The notes: generated from the sequence alone by a model not told the origin. A stretch of DNA of 12,820 bases from Ramlibacter sp. (GCA_025351615.1 JANXVP010000374.1:1-12820), one strand, 5' to 3'. Positions 1 to 7,747 are shown, counted from the first letter of the stretch. A program made the numbers and translations.

Positions 1-398
1 GCGCCAGGGAGGTCGTGGTGTCGAAGAACCCTGGCGAAATGGCCAAGCACACCGGCACCTTCGACTTCATCCTCAACACGGTGGCGGCGCCGCACGACCT
101 GGACCCCTTCCTCGTGCTGCTGAAACTGGACGGCACCATGACCCTGGTGGGCGCGCCGGCAACGCCGCATCCCTCACCGGGCGTGTTCAACCTGATCATG
201 AAGCGCCGGCGCCTGGCGGGCTCGCTGATCGGCGGCATCCGGGAGACCCAGGAGATGCTCGATTTCTGCGCCACCCACGGCCTCGTTTCCGATGTGGAGA
301 TGATTCGGATGGACCAGATCGAGACCGCCTACGAGAGGATGCTCAAGAGCGACGTGAAGTACCGCTTCGTGGTGGACATGGCGACCCTCGCGCGCTGA
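1..398 (+). CDS. Zinc-type NAD(P)-dependent alcohol dehydrogenase, C-terminal part (5' end outside window)
   Basis: Open from the window edge in the frame whose first full codon is at 3, ending in TGA at 396-398, so about 131 C-terminal residues of a protein usually near 350. The visible part runs through the second half of the nucleotide-binding Rossmann fold (FDFILNTV, then LVLLKLDGTMTLVGAP) and the closing segment of the catalytic fold (GSLIGGIRETQEMLDFCA, ending KYRFVVDM). This pattern is typical of the YahK/cinnamyl-alcohol-dehydrogenase-like branch of medium-chain dehydrogenases, which reduce aldehydes with NAD(P)H in the cytoplasm. The zinc-ligand region lies upstream of the window, so zinc binding is inferred from family. 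GTG or ATG codons near 15 are internal, not the start. An alpha/beta hydrolase gene follows 39 bases downstream on the same strand, probably in one transcript. The substrate cannot be told. Confidence 0.85.
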   Translation, partial: AREVVVSKNPGEMAKHTGTFDFILNTVAAPHDLDPFLVLLKLDGTMTLVGAPATPHPSPGVFNLIMKRRRLAGSLIGGIRETQEMLDFCATHGLVSDVEMIRMDQIETAYERMLKSDVKYRFVVDMATLAR

Positions 399-425
399 TC
401 GCGTTCTGACTTCACGGCGACAGCC

Positions 426-429
426 AGGA
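426..429 (+). promoter_or_regulatory. Ribosome binding site for the alpha/beta hydrolase (supports a GTG start)
   Basis: AGGA lies 8 bases before the GTG at 438-440. This is good Shine-Dalgarno spacing. It supports GTG as the start, since no ATG in this frame lies between the site and the first conserved strand of the protein. Confidence 0.5.
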
Positions 430-437
430 ATACTCCC

Positions 438-1127
438 GTGAATTCACTCCCCATCCCGGTCGTCTTCATTCCCGCCTTGCTCTGCGATGACGCGATGTTT
501 CGCGATGTCATCGCCGACCTCGGTGATGCCATCGAGCCGCATGTGCTGCTGTCGCCGATGCCGCGCTTCGAGGACAGCGTCGCCGACATTCTCGCCCGGG
601 CCCCGGCGCGCTTCGTTCTGGCTGGATCGTCCTATGGCGGCAACCTGGCACTGGAAGTGGCGCTCGCGGCGCCGGACCGTGTCACGGCGCTCTGGCTGAT
701 GGGTTGCAATCCCGCCGGGCCGCAGCCGGGCGGGCCGGACCTGGCTGCCGGGCTCCAGGCCAATCCGGAAGCAGTGATCGAGATGCTGGCGGGCCTGGTC
801 GTTCCCAAAGAGGCAACCGCGGCCGCGGCCACCTTCAGGGCGATGGCGAGGCGCCTGGGCAGCGCGGCGGGTGCGGCCCAGGCGCGTGCCACGGGAGGGC
901 GCAAGGTGGCGATGTCGCGACTGCGGCAATTGACGATGCCGGCCCTCGTGCTGTGGGGCGAGGCTGATCCGCTGGCGCCGGTGGCCGTGGGCCGCGCTCT
1001 CGCCGATGCGCTGCCCAATGCGCAGTTTCATGTCGTCAAGGACTGCGGCCATCTGCCGACGCTGGAACGACCGGCGGAGTGTTCCCGGCAGTTCGGTGAT
1101 TTTCTGCGCGGCATTGCACAGCCGTAG
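438..1127 (+). CDS. Alpha/beta-fold hydrolase (229 aa)
   Basis: A compact cytoplasmic alpha/beta hydrolase with no signal peptide. After a first beta strand (VVFIPALLCD, residues 8-17) comes the nucleophile elbow GSSYG at residues 63-67, with Ser65 as likely nucleophile. The acid is likely Asp177 in LWGEADPLAP and the base His205 in DCGHLPTLERP, giving the usual Ser-Asp-His order. At 229 residues it is short for the fold, with only a small cap region around residues 95-155. The start is GTG with AGGA 8 bases upstream. It follows the alcohol dehydrogenase on the same strand and converges with tolA. Family knowledge allows an esterase, thioesterase or C-C hydrolase; substrate is unknown. The nearby dehydrogenase hints at small-molecule metabolism, but that is inference. 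Confidence 0.85.
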   Translation: MNSLPIPVVFIPALLCDDAMFRDVIADLGDAIEPHVLLSPMPRFEDSVADILARAPARFVLAGSSYGGNLALEVALAAPDRVTALWLMGCNPAGPQPGGPDLAAGLQANPEAVIEMLAGLVVPKEATAAAATFRAMARRLGSAAGAAQARATGGRKVAMSRLRQLTMPALVLWGEADPLAPVAVGRALADALPNAQFHVVKDCGHLPTLERPAECSRQFGDFLRGIAQP

Positions 1128-1144
1128 GCGCTACTGGCGCGCGG

Positions 1145-1169
1145 TGAGGTCAGTGAGCCTGACGCCTCA
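1145..1169. terminator. Imperfect hairpin between convergent genes, possible weak terminator
   Basis: TGAGGTCAG (1145-1153) can pair with CTGACGCCTCA (1159-1169) around a 5-base loop, with two unpaired bases (CG) on the right arm. It lies in the short stretch between the hydrolase stop and the tolA stop and includes the tolA stop codon itself. No clear run of T follows on either strand, so it is not a textbook intrinsic terminator. Its position between tail-to-tail genes is the main reason to list it. Confidence 0.3.
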
Positions 1170-2102
1170 GTCCTTCGGCCGGAAGTCGATGATGAGCGGC
1201 GAGGGCACGCGCCCGTCGACGTCGCGCGGCAGCACTTCGGTTTTGATGACGGCTTTCAGCACCGCCTCGTCCCAGCTGCGAACGCCGCTGGATTTCAGGA
1301 TCCGCTGGCCGACGATGGTTCCGTCGGGCGCTGTGCGCACCTCGATTTCGGCGGTCGGGTTGCCGGCAATCTCTTCGGTGAAAACGATGTTCGGTTTCAC
1401 GCGGGCAGCGACGCGGCTGCCGTAACCGGCGGGCGGCCCGGACGAGCGGGAGGCGTTGCCCTTTGCTTCCTGCGCGCCGGTCGCGCCCGCCAGGCCCTGC
1501 ATCCGCTTGAGGTTGTCCTCCCGCTGCGCTTCCATGCGGCGGCCGTCTTCCGCCTGGCGCAGCTTTCTCGCCGATTCCCCCTGCTTCTGCCGGTCTTCGG
1601 TGAGCCGGGTTTTCGCAAGCGCTGCCTTTTGCTGCGCTTCGAGTTTGCGCTGCGCCTCCAGCTCTTTTTCGGCGGCAAGCTTCTTTTGCGCGGCGAGCTC
1701 CTTCTGCGCTTCGCGCTTCTTCTCGCGCTCCAGCGCGAGTTGCTTGCGCCGGTCTTCGGCCCGCTTTTCCTGTTCCCGCGCCAAAGCAATGTCCGCCTCC
1801 CGCGGTAGCTCGGGCAGCGGCGCAGGCTTCACTGCCTCGACGACACGAGGCGGTACCGGGGAGGGTGCGGGAGGTGCCGGCGGGAGCGGTGCCATTTCGG
1901 CGGCCTTCGGCGCCGCCTCCTGTGGCAGGTTCGACCAGAGTTCGGCTTCGACCGACAAGCTCACGGGTTCCTTGTTCCAGTTGATGCCCCAGGTGAGTGC
2001 GACCATCAGGAGCAGATGCGCAAAGACGGCGAAGCCCAGCGCACGCAACATGCCCGGAGGCGGCGGTGGAGCGAATTGAAGGCGGTCGAGGCTGGCCGGC
2101 AT
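1167..2102 (-). CDS. tolA: TolA, periplasm-spanning protein of the Tol-Pal system
   Basis: TolA couples the TolQR motor in the inner membrane to TolB/Pal at the outer membrane. The 311 residues show the expected three parts. Domain I is one N-terminal membrane helix (about residues 19-40) followed by a SVEAELW motif. Domain II is a proline/alanine-rich stretch (about 65-100) and then a long charged Lys/Glu/Ala/Gln coiled coil (about 104-200). Domain III is a TonB-like C-terminal fold (about 226-311; KPNIVFTEEI, SSGVRSWDEAVLKAV, LIIDFRPKD). It is shorter than E. coli TolA (421 residues) mainly through a shorter helical domain. ATG at 2102 lies 12 bases after the tolR stop, with no strong ribosome binding site, which suggests coupling to tolR. 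TonB is the alternative, but the adjacent tolQ and tolR decide for TolA. No tolB follows. Confidence 0.93.
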   Translation of the reverse strand: MPASLDRLQFAPPPPPGMLRALGFAVFAHLLLMVALTWGINWNKEPVSLSVEAELWSNLPQEAAPKAAEMAPLPPAPPAPSPVPPRVVEAVKPAPLPELPREADIALAREQEKRAEDRRKQLALEREKKREAQKELAAQKKLAAEKELEAQRKLEAQQKAALAKTRLTEDRQKQGESARKLRQAEDGRRMEAQREDNLKRMQGLAGATGAQEAKGNASRSSGPPAGYGSRVAARVKPNIVFTEEIAGNPTAEIEVRTAPDGTIVGQRILKSSGVRSWDEAVLKAVIKTEVLPRDVDGRVPSPLIIDFRPKD

Positions 2103-2114
2103 GGTCGCGCGAGG

Positions 2115-2540
2115 CTATTTCGCCAGCTGCACCGACAGGCCCACGCGCTGCACGCCCTTGCGCTGAAGTTCGTCCATCACCTTCACAACGGTCTCGTACT
2201 TCACGCTGCGGTCGGCGCTGATGACGACGGCCGATTCGCCCGCGCCCACGGATGCCTGCGCCTTGCTCGCGGACTCCGCCACCTGCGCCATCCCGATCGG
2301 TGAACTCTTGCCGTCCTGCTTGAACTCCAGCGATTCATCCTTGTGGATGACGATCTGGATCACCTGCCTGGGCGGCTGGCGTCCCTTGCCGACGCTGGGC
2401 AGATCGATCATGGTCGGTGCGATCAGCGGCGCGGTGACCATGAAGATGATCAGGAGCACCAGCATCACGTCGATGAAAGGCACCATGTTGATTTCGCTGA
2501 TGGTGCGACGGCCGCGACCTCGATTGGCGACGGAGGGCAT
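2115..2540 (-). CDS. tolR: TolR, proton-channel subunit of the Tol-Pal motor
   Basis: TolR (ExbD/TolR family, 141 aa) dimerises inside the TolQ ring and carries the proton-sensitive aspartate that drives the motor. A short cytoplasmic N-terminus (residues 1-18) leads into one membrane helix, VPFIDVMLVLLIIFMV (20-35), with the key Asp at residue 24. A periplasmic domain follows (about 45-141), including QVIQIVIHKD and VVISADRSVKYETVVKVMDELQRKG. The reading frame stays open upstream to 2759, but those extra residues lie inside tolQ in another frame and have no TolR character. ATG at 2540 gives the normal length and sits one base after the tolQ stop (TGACATG), implying tight coupling. Confidence in function and start is high. 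Confidence 0.95.
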   Translation of the reverse strand: MPSVANRGRGRRTISEINMVPFIDVMLVLLIIFMVTAPLIAPTMIDLPSVGKGRQPPRQVIQIVIHKDESLEFKQDGKSSPIGMAQVAESASKAQASVGAGESAVVISADRSVKYETVVKVMDELQRKGVQRVGLSVQLAK

Positions 2541-2541
2541 G

Positions 2542-3252
2542 TCAATGTCCCGATGCGGTGGACGACGGTGGGTGCGCCTGTGCGCCGAGGTTGCGCTGCA
2601 GGATGTTCGAAAACTCCTCGATGAAGGTTTCCAGCTTGATCGCGACCCGGTCGATGTCGCGGGCGAAGCGGTTGTATGCCACCACCGCCGGGATCGCGGC
2701 GAACAGGCCGATTGCCGTCGCGACCAGCGCTTCGGCAATGCCAGGTGCGACCGTGGCAAGCGTCACCGTCTGCAGGCTGGCCAGGCCGGTGAAGGCATGC
2801 ATGATGCCCCACACCGTGCCGAACAGGCCGACGTAGGGCGACACCGACCCGACCGAAGCCAGAAACGACAGGTTGGTTTCCACCGCATCGAGCTCGCGCT
2901 GGTAGCTGGCCCGCATGGCGCGGCGGGCGCCGTCGAGCAGCGTGCCGGCATCCTGGATCCGGCGCTCGCGCAGCTTCTGGTATTCGCGCATGCCGCTGGC
3001 GAAGATCCGCTCCATCGGACCCGATATGCGTGCATTCTGCGCGGCGGCGGCGAACAGGTCGTTGAGGCTGGTGCCGGACCAGAATTCCTTTTCGAAGGTG
3101 TCGTTCAGCGCTTTGATCCGGCCGAGCGCGAACAGCTTGCGGAAAATTGCCGCCCAGCTGGCGACCGAAACCGCCACCAGCAGCAGCATCACCAGCTGTA
3201 CTACCCAGCTTGCGCCCAGCACGAGTTGCAGGATCGACAGGTCTTGGTTCAT
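2542..3252 (-). CDS. tolQ: TolQ, inner-membrane motor subunit of the Tol-Pal system
   Basis: TolQ (MotA/TolQ/ExbB proton-channel family, 236 aa) forms the ring around TolR. Three membrane helices are visible at about residues 17-37, 132-155 and 167-192. There is a large cytoplasmic loop between the first and second helices and the family signatures SPYVGLFGTVWGIMHAF and PGIAEALVATAIGLFAAIPA. The start is set at ATG 3252, giving MNQDLSILQL. It overlaps the ybgC stop as ATGA, which is the arrangement expected for translational coupling. The frame is open another 30 codons upstream, but those codons lie inside ybgC and do not resemble TolQ. The end is one base before tolR. ExbB is excluded by the ybgC and tolR neighbours and by the absence of a TonB gene. 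Confidence 0.95.
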   Translation of the reverse strand: MNQDLSILQLVLGASWVVQLVMLLLVAVSVASWAAIFRKLFALGRIKALNDTFEKEFWSGTSLNDLFAAAAQNARISGPMERIFASGMREYQKLRERRIQDAGTLLDGARRAMRASYQRELDAVETNLSFLASVGSVSPYVGLFGTVWGIMHAFTGLASLQTVTLATVAPGIAEALVATAIGLFAAIPAVVAYNRFARDIDRVAIKLETFIEEFSNILQRNLGAQAHPPSSTASGH

Positions 3253-3659
3253 TGTTGCAGGGCTTCCAGAATGAGGGGCGGGATTCTTGCAGGTCGCAGG
3301 CGCTGCGCATCGACCCAGCCGATGCGGATCATTCCTTCGCAAAGCAGGGCGCCGTCGGGCCTCATGCGCGCCTGCTGCGCGATGGTGAGAGCTGTGCGTC
3401 CAGCTTCTTCGAGACGCGCGGTCACCAGAAGTTCATCGTCCAGCCGCGCAGGCAGAAGATAGCGCACCGTGGTTTCGGCCACCACAAACATCCCGCCGGT
3501 GGTCGCGCGCAGCACGCTTTGCTGGATGCCGAGCGAGCGCAGCCATTCGGTGCGGGCCCGTTCGAAAAACTTCAGGTAGTTGGCGTAAAAGACGATGCCA
3601 CCGGCGTCGGTGTCTTCCCAGTACACGCGCAGCCGATGCTCGAAGATGGGTGCGGTCAT
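3249..3659 (-). CDS. ybgC: YbgC, Tol-Pal-associated acyl-CoA thioesterase (hotdog fold)
   Basis: A 136-residue protein of the 4-hydroxybenzoyl-CoA-thioesterase-like hotdog family. The N-terminal signature EDTDAGGIVFYANYLKFFER (residues 15-34) contains the active-site aspartate and the conserved Tyr/Asn pair that start this fold. The C-terminal half has the expected beta strands (TVRYLLPARLDDELLV; ALLCEGMIRIGWVD). In E. coli and many other proteobacteria ybgC is the first gene of the tol-pal cluster; the enzyme is cytoplasmic and hydrolyses acyl-CoA thioesters, and its link to envelope work is not settled. Both ends are coupled: the start overlaps the aminotransferase stop (ATGA) and its stop overlaps the tolQ start (ATGA). 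Confidence 0.94.
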   Translation of the reverse strand: MTAPIFEHRLRVYWEDTDAGGIVFYANYLKFFERARTEWLRSLGIQQSVLRATTGGMFVVAETTVRYLLPARLDDELLVTARLEEAGRTALTIAQQARMRPDGALLCEGMIRIGWVDAQRLRPARIPPLILEALQQ

Positions 3660-4840
3660 GCCAGCAGGGCCTTCAGCCGCGCCGCCGCTTCCTGCAGTTG
3701 CGGCATCGAACTCGCGGTGGAAAACCGGATGAAGTTACGGGTTTGCGCCGTGCCGAAATCGCGTCCGGGCGTGACCGCCACATGGGCCCGTTCCATCAGC
3801 GCGAAGGCCAGCTCCCAGCTGCTTTCGACGCCCAGCCTGCGACAGGCGGCGGAGCAGTCTGCCCAAGCGTAAAACGCTCCGTCCGGCATCACCGGCACCT
3901 CCAGGCCCAGCGCCTGGAGCTGCGGAATGAACCAGTCGCGGCGGGCCTTGAACTCAAGCCGCCGCCGCTCGTATTCGGCGATGCTTTCCGGCTCGAAACA
4001 GGCCAGTGCGGCGTGTTGAGCGACCGTGCTGGGGCAGATGAACAGGTTTTGCGCCAGCCGTTCGATCGCGGGCAGCAGGGCATCGGGGACAACCATCCAG
4101 CCCAGCCGCCAACCGGTCATGCTGAAATATTTGGAGAAGCTGTTGATGCTGATCACCTGCTCGTCGATCGCAAGGCCGGTGTGGCCGAACGTGTCCTCGT
4201 AGCTGAGCCCCAGATAGATCTCGTCCAGCAGGGTGATGCCGCCCTTGTTGCGCACGAAGCCGTGGATGCGGCGCAGTTCGTCGGGATGAATCGAGGTTCC
4301 GGTCGGATTGGACGGCGACGCCAGCAGCACACCCCGCGTCCTGTCGCCCCAGGCGTCTTCGACCTTGGCCGCGCTCAGCTGGAAGCGCTCCTGCGCTGTC
4401 GTTGGCACCAGCACCGCCTGGCCCTCGGCTGCACTCACGAAATGCCGGTTGCACGGATAGCTGGGATCCGGCATCAGGATCTCGTCGCCGGCATCGATCA
4501 GCGCCAGGCAGGCCAGTTGCAAAGCAGCCGAAGCGCCGGCCGTCACCACGATGCGGCGCGCCGGCACCTGCACCCCAAACCGCGCCGCGTACCAGGCGCT
4601 GATGCGCTCGCGCAGGCTGTCGAGGCCGGTCGCCTGCGTGTATTGGGTGGCGCCGTCATAAATTGCACGGACGGCGGCCTGCTGCACCAGCGGGGGCGCG
4701 GTGAAGTCCGGCTCGCCGATGTTCAGGAAGAGCATCGGCCGGTCGGTGTGCGCAAAGTCGCGTGCCAGCCGCGCTGCGGCCTTGGCCACTTCCATCACGT
4801 AGAACGGGTCGATGCGCTGCGCACGGGCGGAAATCTTCAT
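3656..4840 (-). CDS. PLP-dependent class I/II aminotransferase (394 aa)
   Basis: A fold-type I aminotransferase of the aspartate-aminotransferase superfamily, cytoplasmic. Landmarks in order: FLNIGEPDFTAPP (38-50), TAGASAALQLA (100-110, phosphate-side loop), SPSNPTG (175-181, with Asn178 contacting the cofactor), LLDEIY (204-209, Asp206 to the pyridine nitrogen), SINSFSKYFSMTGWRLGW (231-248, Lys237 as Schiff-base lysine) and FIRFSTA (370-376, Arg372 for the substrate carboxylate). Length is normal. ATG at 4840 is chosen because it gives the standard N-terminus (MKISARAQRIDPFYVMEVAK); the frame is open far upstream, but there it overlaps the deacetylase gene in a different frame. A 53-base gap precedes it, containing an AT-rich patch (TCTAATTTAAGAT on the minus strand) that could hold promoter elements. 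Its 3' end overlaps ybgC as ATGA. Amino-acid specificity cannot be assigned. Confidence 0.92.
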   Translation of the reverse strand: MKISARAQRIDPFYVMEVAKAAARLARDFAHTDRPMLFLNIGEPDFTAPPLVQQAAVRAIYDGATQYTQATGLDSLRERISAWYAARFGVQVPARRIVVTAGASAALQLACLALIDAGDEILMPDPSYPCNRHFVSAAEGQAVLVPTTAQERFQLSAAKVEDAWGDRTRGVLLASPSNPTGTSIHPDELRRIHGFVRNKGGITLLDEIYLGLSYEDTFGHTGLAIDEQVISINSFSKYFSMTGWRLGWMVVPDALLPAIERLAQNLFICPSTVAQHAALACFEPESIAEYERRRLEFKARRDWFIPQLQALGLEVPVMPDGAFYAWADCSAACRRLGVESSWELAFALMERAHVAVTPGRDFGTAQTRNFIRFSTASSMPQLQEAAARLKALLA

Positions 4841-4893
4841 GGATCTTAAATTAGACCATGGCAGCAGAGCCGCACTGCGTCCAAACGCGACAG

Positions 4894-6780
4894 TCAGGGC
4901 CGGTCCGCCGCTTGCAGTGGCAAAACGCTCTCTCCCGCCGGCAGGTCCACCCATTGGCCGTGGACGCCGGACGTTGCGGCAAGTGGGGACCCGGCGGCGA
5001 TGCGCCAGCCTGTCGGCAGCTGGAGGGCCAGCCCTTTGACCGCGACGCGGCTGCGCAGCACGATGCGCGGCTGGCCCGCTGAGGTTTCGACGTCCACCTG
5101 CACACCGTCGCGGGCTTCCCACCAGGGCGCGAATTCTCCCAGTGGGCCGATCCATGCGCCCGCGTCGCGCATCCGTGCGACGAAGATCTCCTGGAATCGC
5201 AGTTTGTCTTCCAGCACGTTGGGATGAATCAGCAGCATGCACATGCCGCCATACGTGCCGAGCTGGCGCGCGACCTCGAGCGCCCTGGGCAGCAGGACGG
5301 TATCCATCGGACGCATGCGTTCGTCTTCGAGGGTGACCGGAAATTCCCACGCGGGAACGGCCGCCAGCCCATCGCGGTGGTAACTGAGCTGGTAGGGCAG
5401 ATGCGACATTGCCGAGCCCGCGGTCAGTGACGAGCTATAGCGGTATCCGGTGGCCTGCATCGCTTCAGGCAGTGCGAAGGGGTACTCCAGATAGCCAGGC
5501 CGGAAGGAGTCGATGCGCGCGCCTGGAACGGCTGCCTGCAGGAGATAACGGCTGACGCGCAATTCCCCGAGCAGCGTCGCAGCCAGTGTTTCACTGCGCG
5601 ACTTCACGAACGGGACGTAGTCGGGATAGCGTTCGCCGCCCGCGCCGATGGGAAACTTCGAGAACACCGGCGAGTGGGAGACCGAGTGGCTGGCGATCTC
5701 CCCGCCCTGGGCTTGCAGCGCCCGCAACCCGTCCATGCCCGCCGCGTCGAAGAAGGGCTGGTCGTTCCAGTCGCGGACATATTTGGTCTGGATGAAGTAG
5801 GTGGCCCGGGCCTGCTGGGCGGCCTCGCTGCGCGCAAAGGCGATTCCGTTGCGGATCGAGACGCCGTAGTCCACGTCGTGCGAGAGCAGCACCGCGAGCG
5901 GCCGGCCCTGGGGCACGGTGGCCAGCGTCACCGCGAGCGGTTCGGCTTCGCGGTAGACCTGCCTGAGCCAGCGCAGCAGGACATCCACCCCAGGCTCATA
6001 CGCGTTCACGTAGTCGCGGCCCTGCCGCCGGCCCTGCTGGGCCGAAGAAATGAAGGCGCCGAGATCCAGCCCCAGGGCATACGCGTGTCCGCGCCCCTGG
6101 GCATGATGGACCAGCGCCGGCTGGCCGCGGTCGAAGCGCGCAAGCACGTCGCTTCCGGCGACAGGCTGCAGCGCGTAGCCCGGCGAGCCGGCGTCCGCAC
6201 CGGGACCGGCGAGGGGGACGCTTTGCTCCTGCGGCTGCGTGAAGCCCAGGGTCCGTATTGCTTCGGGCGACCAGGCAAGTGCCTTGTGGCCCCGGCCCGG
6301 CTGGACGCCGGCAATGCCGAACACGTCATTGAGACCGGCACCGAGGATCTCGAAGCCGATCAGGGTTCCGCCTCCGTTCACCTGGGCGCGCAGTGCGTCG
6401 GAAGCCGCTGTATCGACCCGCTGGCCCGAGATCGTGGGGTAGGCCAGGACCAGCCGATGCTTCACCGCCAGACGCACGTCGGTGGTCACGAGGAATGGCA
6501 CGCCGATGGTTCGCAGGCCAAAAGCCAGGCCGAGCCAAGGAGCGGCGGGGTCGGTCAGGTAGATCGCCAGGCGACTTTCGCCGCCGGCGGCGAAATCATC
6601 GGGTCGGGTGGGAACAGGGGCTGGAACGACGGACGCGCCTGGCGGGCCGCCGGCAAGCCCCTCGATATGCAACACGGGGTCGACCAGTCGGCGCACGGCA
6701 AACACCCCTGCGCCAGCGACCGCGACCAGCAGCAGGAACTGCCAGAGCAAGCGCATCCGACGGGTGCGCACGCGGTTCAA
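4894..6780 (-). CDS. Membrane-anchored polysaccharide deacetylase-like protein (NodB/CE4 domain) with a large N-terminal extension
   Basis: A 628-codon gene. Arg-rich residues 1-10 precede a membrane helix (about 11-29), giving an N-in anchor with the rest periplasmic. Residues about 68-275 look like an alpha/beta domain ([42 protein letters not shown]), possibly amidotransferase-like, but I do not recognise it. Residues about 295-525 form a NodB domain: LLSHDVDYG (298-306, Asp302/Asp304), SHSVSH (364-369, metal His365/His369), FRPGY (426-430) and LLIHPN (516-521, His519). A beta-rich tail (about 550-628) follows. CE4 enzymes remove acetyl groups from glycans; the substrate here is unknown. 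The longest frame starts with TTG at 6780, overlapping the nusB stop as TTGA. GTG at 6771 (9 bases after AGGGG) or ATG at 6756 are plausible alternatives, and all keep the helix. Confidence 0.8.
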   Translation of the reverse strand: MNRVRTRRMRLLWQFLLLVAVAGAGVFAVRRLVDPVLHIEGLAGGPPGASVVPAPVPTRPDDFAAGGESRLAIYLTDPAAPWLGLAFGLRTIGVPFLVTTDVRLAVKHRLVLAYPTISGQRVDTAASDALRAQVNGGGTLIGFEILGAGLNDVFGIAGVQPGRGHKALAWSPEAIRTLGFTQPQEQSVPLAGPGADAGSPGYALQPVAGSDVLARFDRGQPALVHHAQGRGHAYALGLDLGAFISSAQQGRRQGRDYVNAYEPGVDVLLRWLRQVYREAEPLAVTLATVPQGRPLAVLLSHDVDYGVSIRNGIAFARSEAAQQARATYFIQTKYVRDWNDQPFFDAAGMDGLRALQAQGGEIASHSVSHSPVFSKFPIGAGGERYPDYVPFVKSRSETLAATLLGELRVSRYLLQAAVPGARIDSFRPGYLEYPFALPEAMQATGYRYSSSLTAGSAMSHLPYQLSYHRDGLAAVPAWEFPVTLEDERMRPMDTVLLPRALEVARQLGTYGGMCMLLIHPNVLEDKLRFQEIFVARMRDAGAWIGPLGEFAPWWEARDGVQVDVETSAGQPRIVLRSRVAVKGLALQLPTGWRIAAGSPLAATSGVHGQWVDLPAGESVLPLQAADRP

Positions 6781-7286
6781 CCCCTGGTTCTGGCAGCGGA
6801 CCGGTCGGCCTCGACCTCAGCGCCGCGCAATTTTGGCGCCAGGCCGTTCAGCACCGCGTTCACGTACTTGTGCCCGTCGGTTCCGCCGAATTCCTTGGTC
6901 AGCTCGATGCACTCATTGAGTACGACGCGCCACGGGACGTCGGCGGCATGCAGAAATTCGTAGGCGCCGATCCACATCACGGCACGCTCGATCGGCGAGA
7001 TCTCCACCAGCTTGCGGTCCAGCAGCGGCACGATCAGCGCGTCGAGTTCCGCGCCTTCGCGAATGCAGCCGTGAAGCAGCGCGTCGTAATGAACCGAGTC
7101 CGCCTTGTGGAAGCCGGCAAGATCCCGCGTGAATGCATCGATCGAGGCGGGATCGTTGCGGCCGACGAGATGCTGGTACAGCGCCTGCAGCGCGAATTCC
7201 CGGGAACGGCTACGGCCGGACTTCGCGGGGGCTTTGCGCGCGCCGCTGGTGGTCTGGCTGCGCGCCGGCTTCTTGTCGTCGGTCAT
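6777..7286 (-). CDS. nusB: NusB, transcription antitermination factor
   Basis: NusB binds boxA RNA together with NusE (ribosomal protein S10) and supports antitermination on rRNA operons. The 169 residues have a basic, disordered N-terminal tail (about 1-24, rich in Lys, Arg, Ser) and then the all-helical NusB fold, starting at the signature [17 protein letters not shown]. Later hallmarks are [57 protein letters not shown]. It is somewhat longer than E. coli NusB (139) because of both tails. It follows ribH with a 4-base ATGA overlap, the classic rib-nusB arrangement of proteobacteria. Its stop overlaps the possible TTG start of the deacetylase. Confidence 0.96.
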   Translation of the reverse strand: MTDDKKPARSQTTSGARKAPAKSGRSRSREFALQALYQHLVGRNDPASIDAFTRDLAGFHKADSVHYDALLHGCIREGAELDALIVPLLDRKLVEISPIERAVMWIGAYEFLHAADVPWRVVLNECIELTKEFGGTDGHKYVNAVLNGLAPKLRGAEVEADRSAARTRG

Positions 7287-7747
7287 GCGAGCTGGTCCAG
7301 CAGGTTGGCCATCTCCACGACCACGCGGGCAGCATCGACGCCCTTGTCGGTCTGGCGGGCGATGGCCTGGTCAAGATTTTCAGTGGTGAGGATCACGTTG
7401 GCGACTGGTAGCCGGTAGTCAAGCGCAACCCGGCTCACGCCGGCGGCCGATTCATTGGCCACCAGCTCGAAGTGGTAGGTCTCGCCGCGGATGATGCAGC
7501 CGATGGCGACCAGCGCGTCGAAGCGTCCTTTTTCCGCGAGAGCTTGCAGCGCTACCGGAATTTCGAGCGCGCCGGGGACGAACACCAGCTCGATGTCTTT
7601 TTCGGCCACGCCCAATTCGAGCAGTTCAGCCCTGCAGGCGCGCGCGAGGGCGTCGGTGACGCCCGCATTGAAGCGCGCCTGGACCATGCCGATGACCATT
7701 CCCTGGCCGCCCTGGCGCGCCGCTTTGCCTTTGTCTGCACCCAACAT
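7283..7747 (-). CDS. ribH: 6,7-dimethyl-8-ribityllumazine synthase
   Basis: RibH condenses 5-amino-6-ribitylaminouracil with 3,4-dihydroxy-2-butanone 4-phosphate to make the lumazine precursor of riboflavin. The 154 residues show the family landmarks in order: ARFN (24-27, substrate pyrimidine site), [13 protein letters not shown] (56-68), [13 protein letters not shown] (82-94, with the catalytic His at 92) and [14 protein letters not shown] (118-131). The enzyme normally assembles into pentamers or 60-mers. ATG at 7747 lies 6 bases after the ribBA stop, with AGGA about 10 bases upstream on the minus strand. The stop overlaps nusB as ATGA. Confidence 0.97.
   Translation of the reverse strand: MLGADKGKAARQGGQGMVIGMVQARFNAGVTDALARACRAELLELGVAEKDIELVFVPGALEIPVALQALAEKGRFDALVAIGCIIRGETYHFELVANESAAGVSRVALDYRLPVANVILTTENLDQAIARQTDKGVDAARVVVEMANLLDQLA

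Noticed and set aside
444..1052. 202-codon minus-strand frame opposite the alpha/beta hydrolase
   Set aside because: Arg-rich shadow translation; the plus-strand gene has a complete catalytic triad and a ribosome binding site.
2541..2759. 73-codon upstream extension of tolR
   Set aside because: It lies inside tolQ in another frame and has no TolR-like sequence; ATG 2540 gives the normal TolR length.
3253..3342. 30-codon upstream extension of tolQ
   Set aside because: It lies within ybgC; the ATG at 3252 with an ATGA overlap gives the normal TolQ N-terminus.
2221..3462. 413-codon open frame on the plus strand opposite tolR/tolQ/ybgC
   Set aside because: Antisense to three securely identified genes, with low-complexity His/Arg/Gln-rich translation typical of GC-rich shadow frames.
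4841..5350. 170-codon upstream extension of the aminotransferase frame
   Set aside because: It overlaps the deacetylase coding region in another frame, is Arg/Ala-rich without family character, and the standard aminotransferase N-terminus begins at 4840.
5674..6963. 429-codon open frame on the plus strand opposite the deacetylase and nusB
   Set aside because: Shadow of the minus-strand genes: no recognisable domain, and it crosses a real gene boundary.
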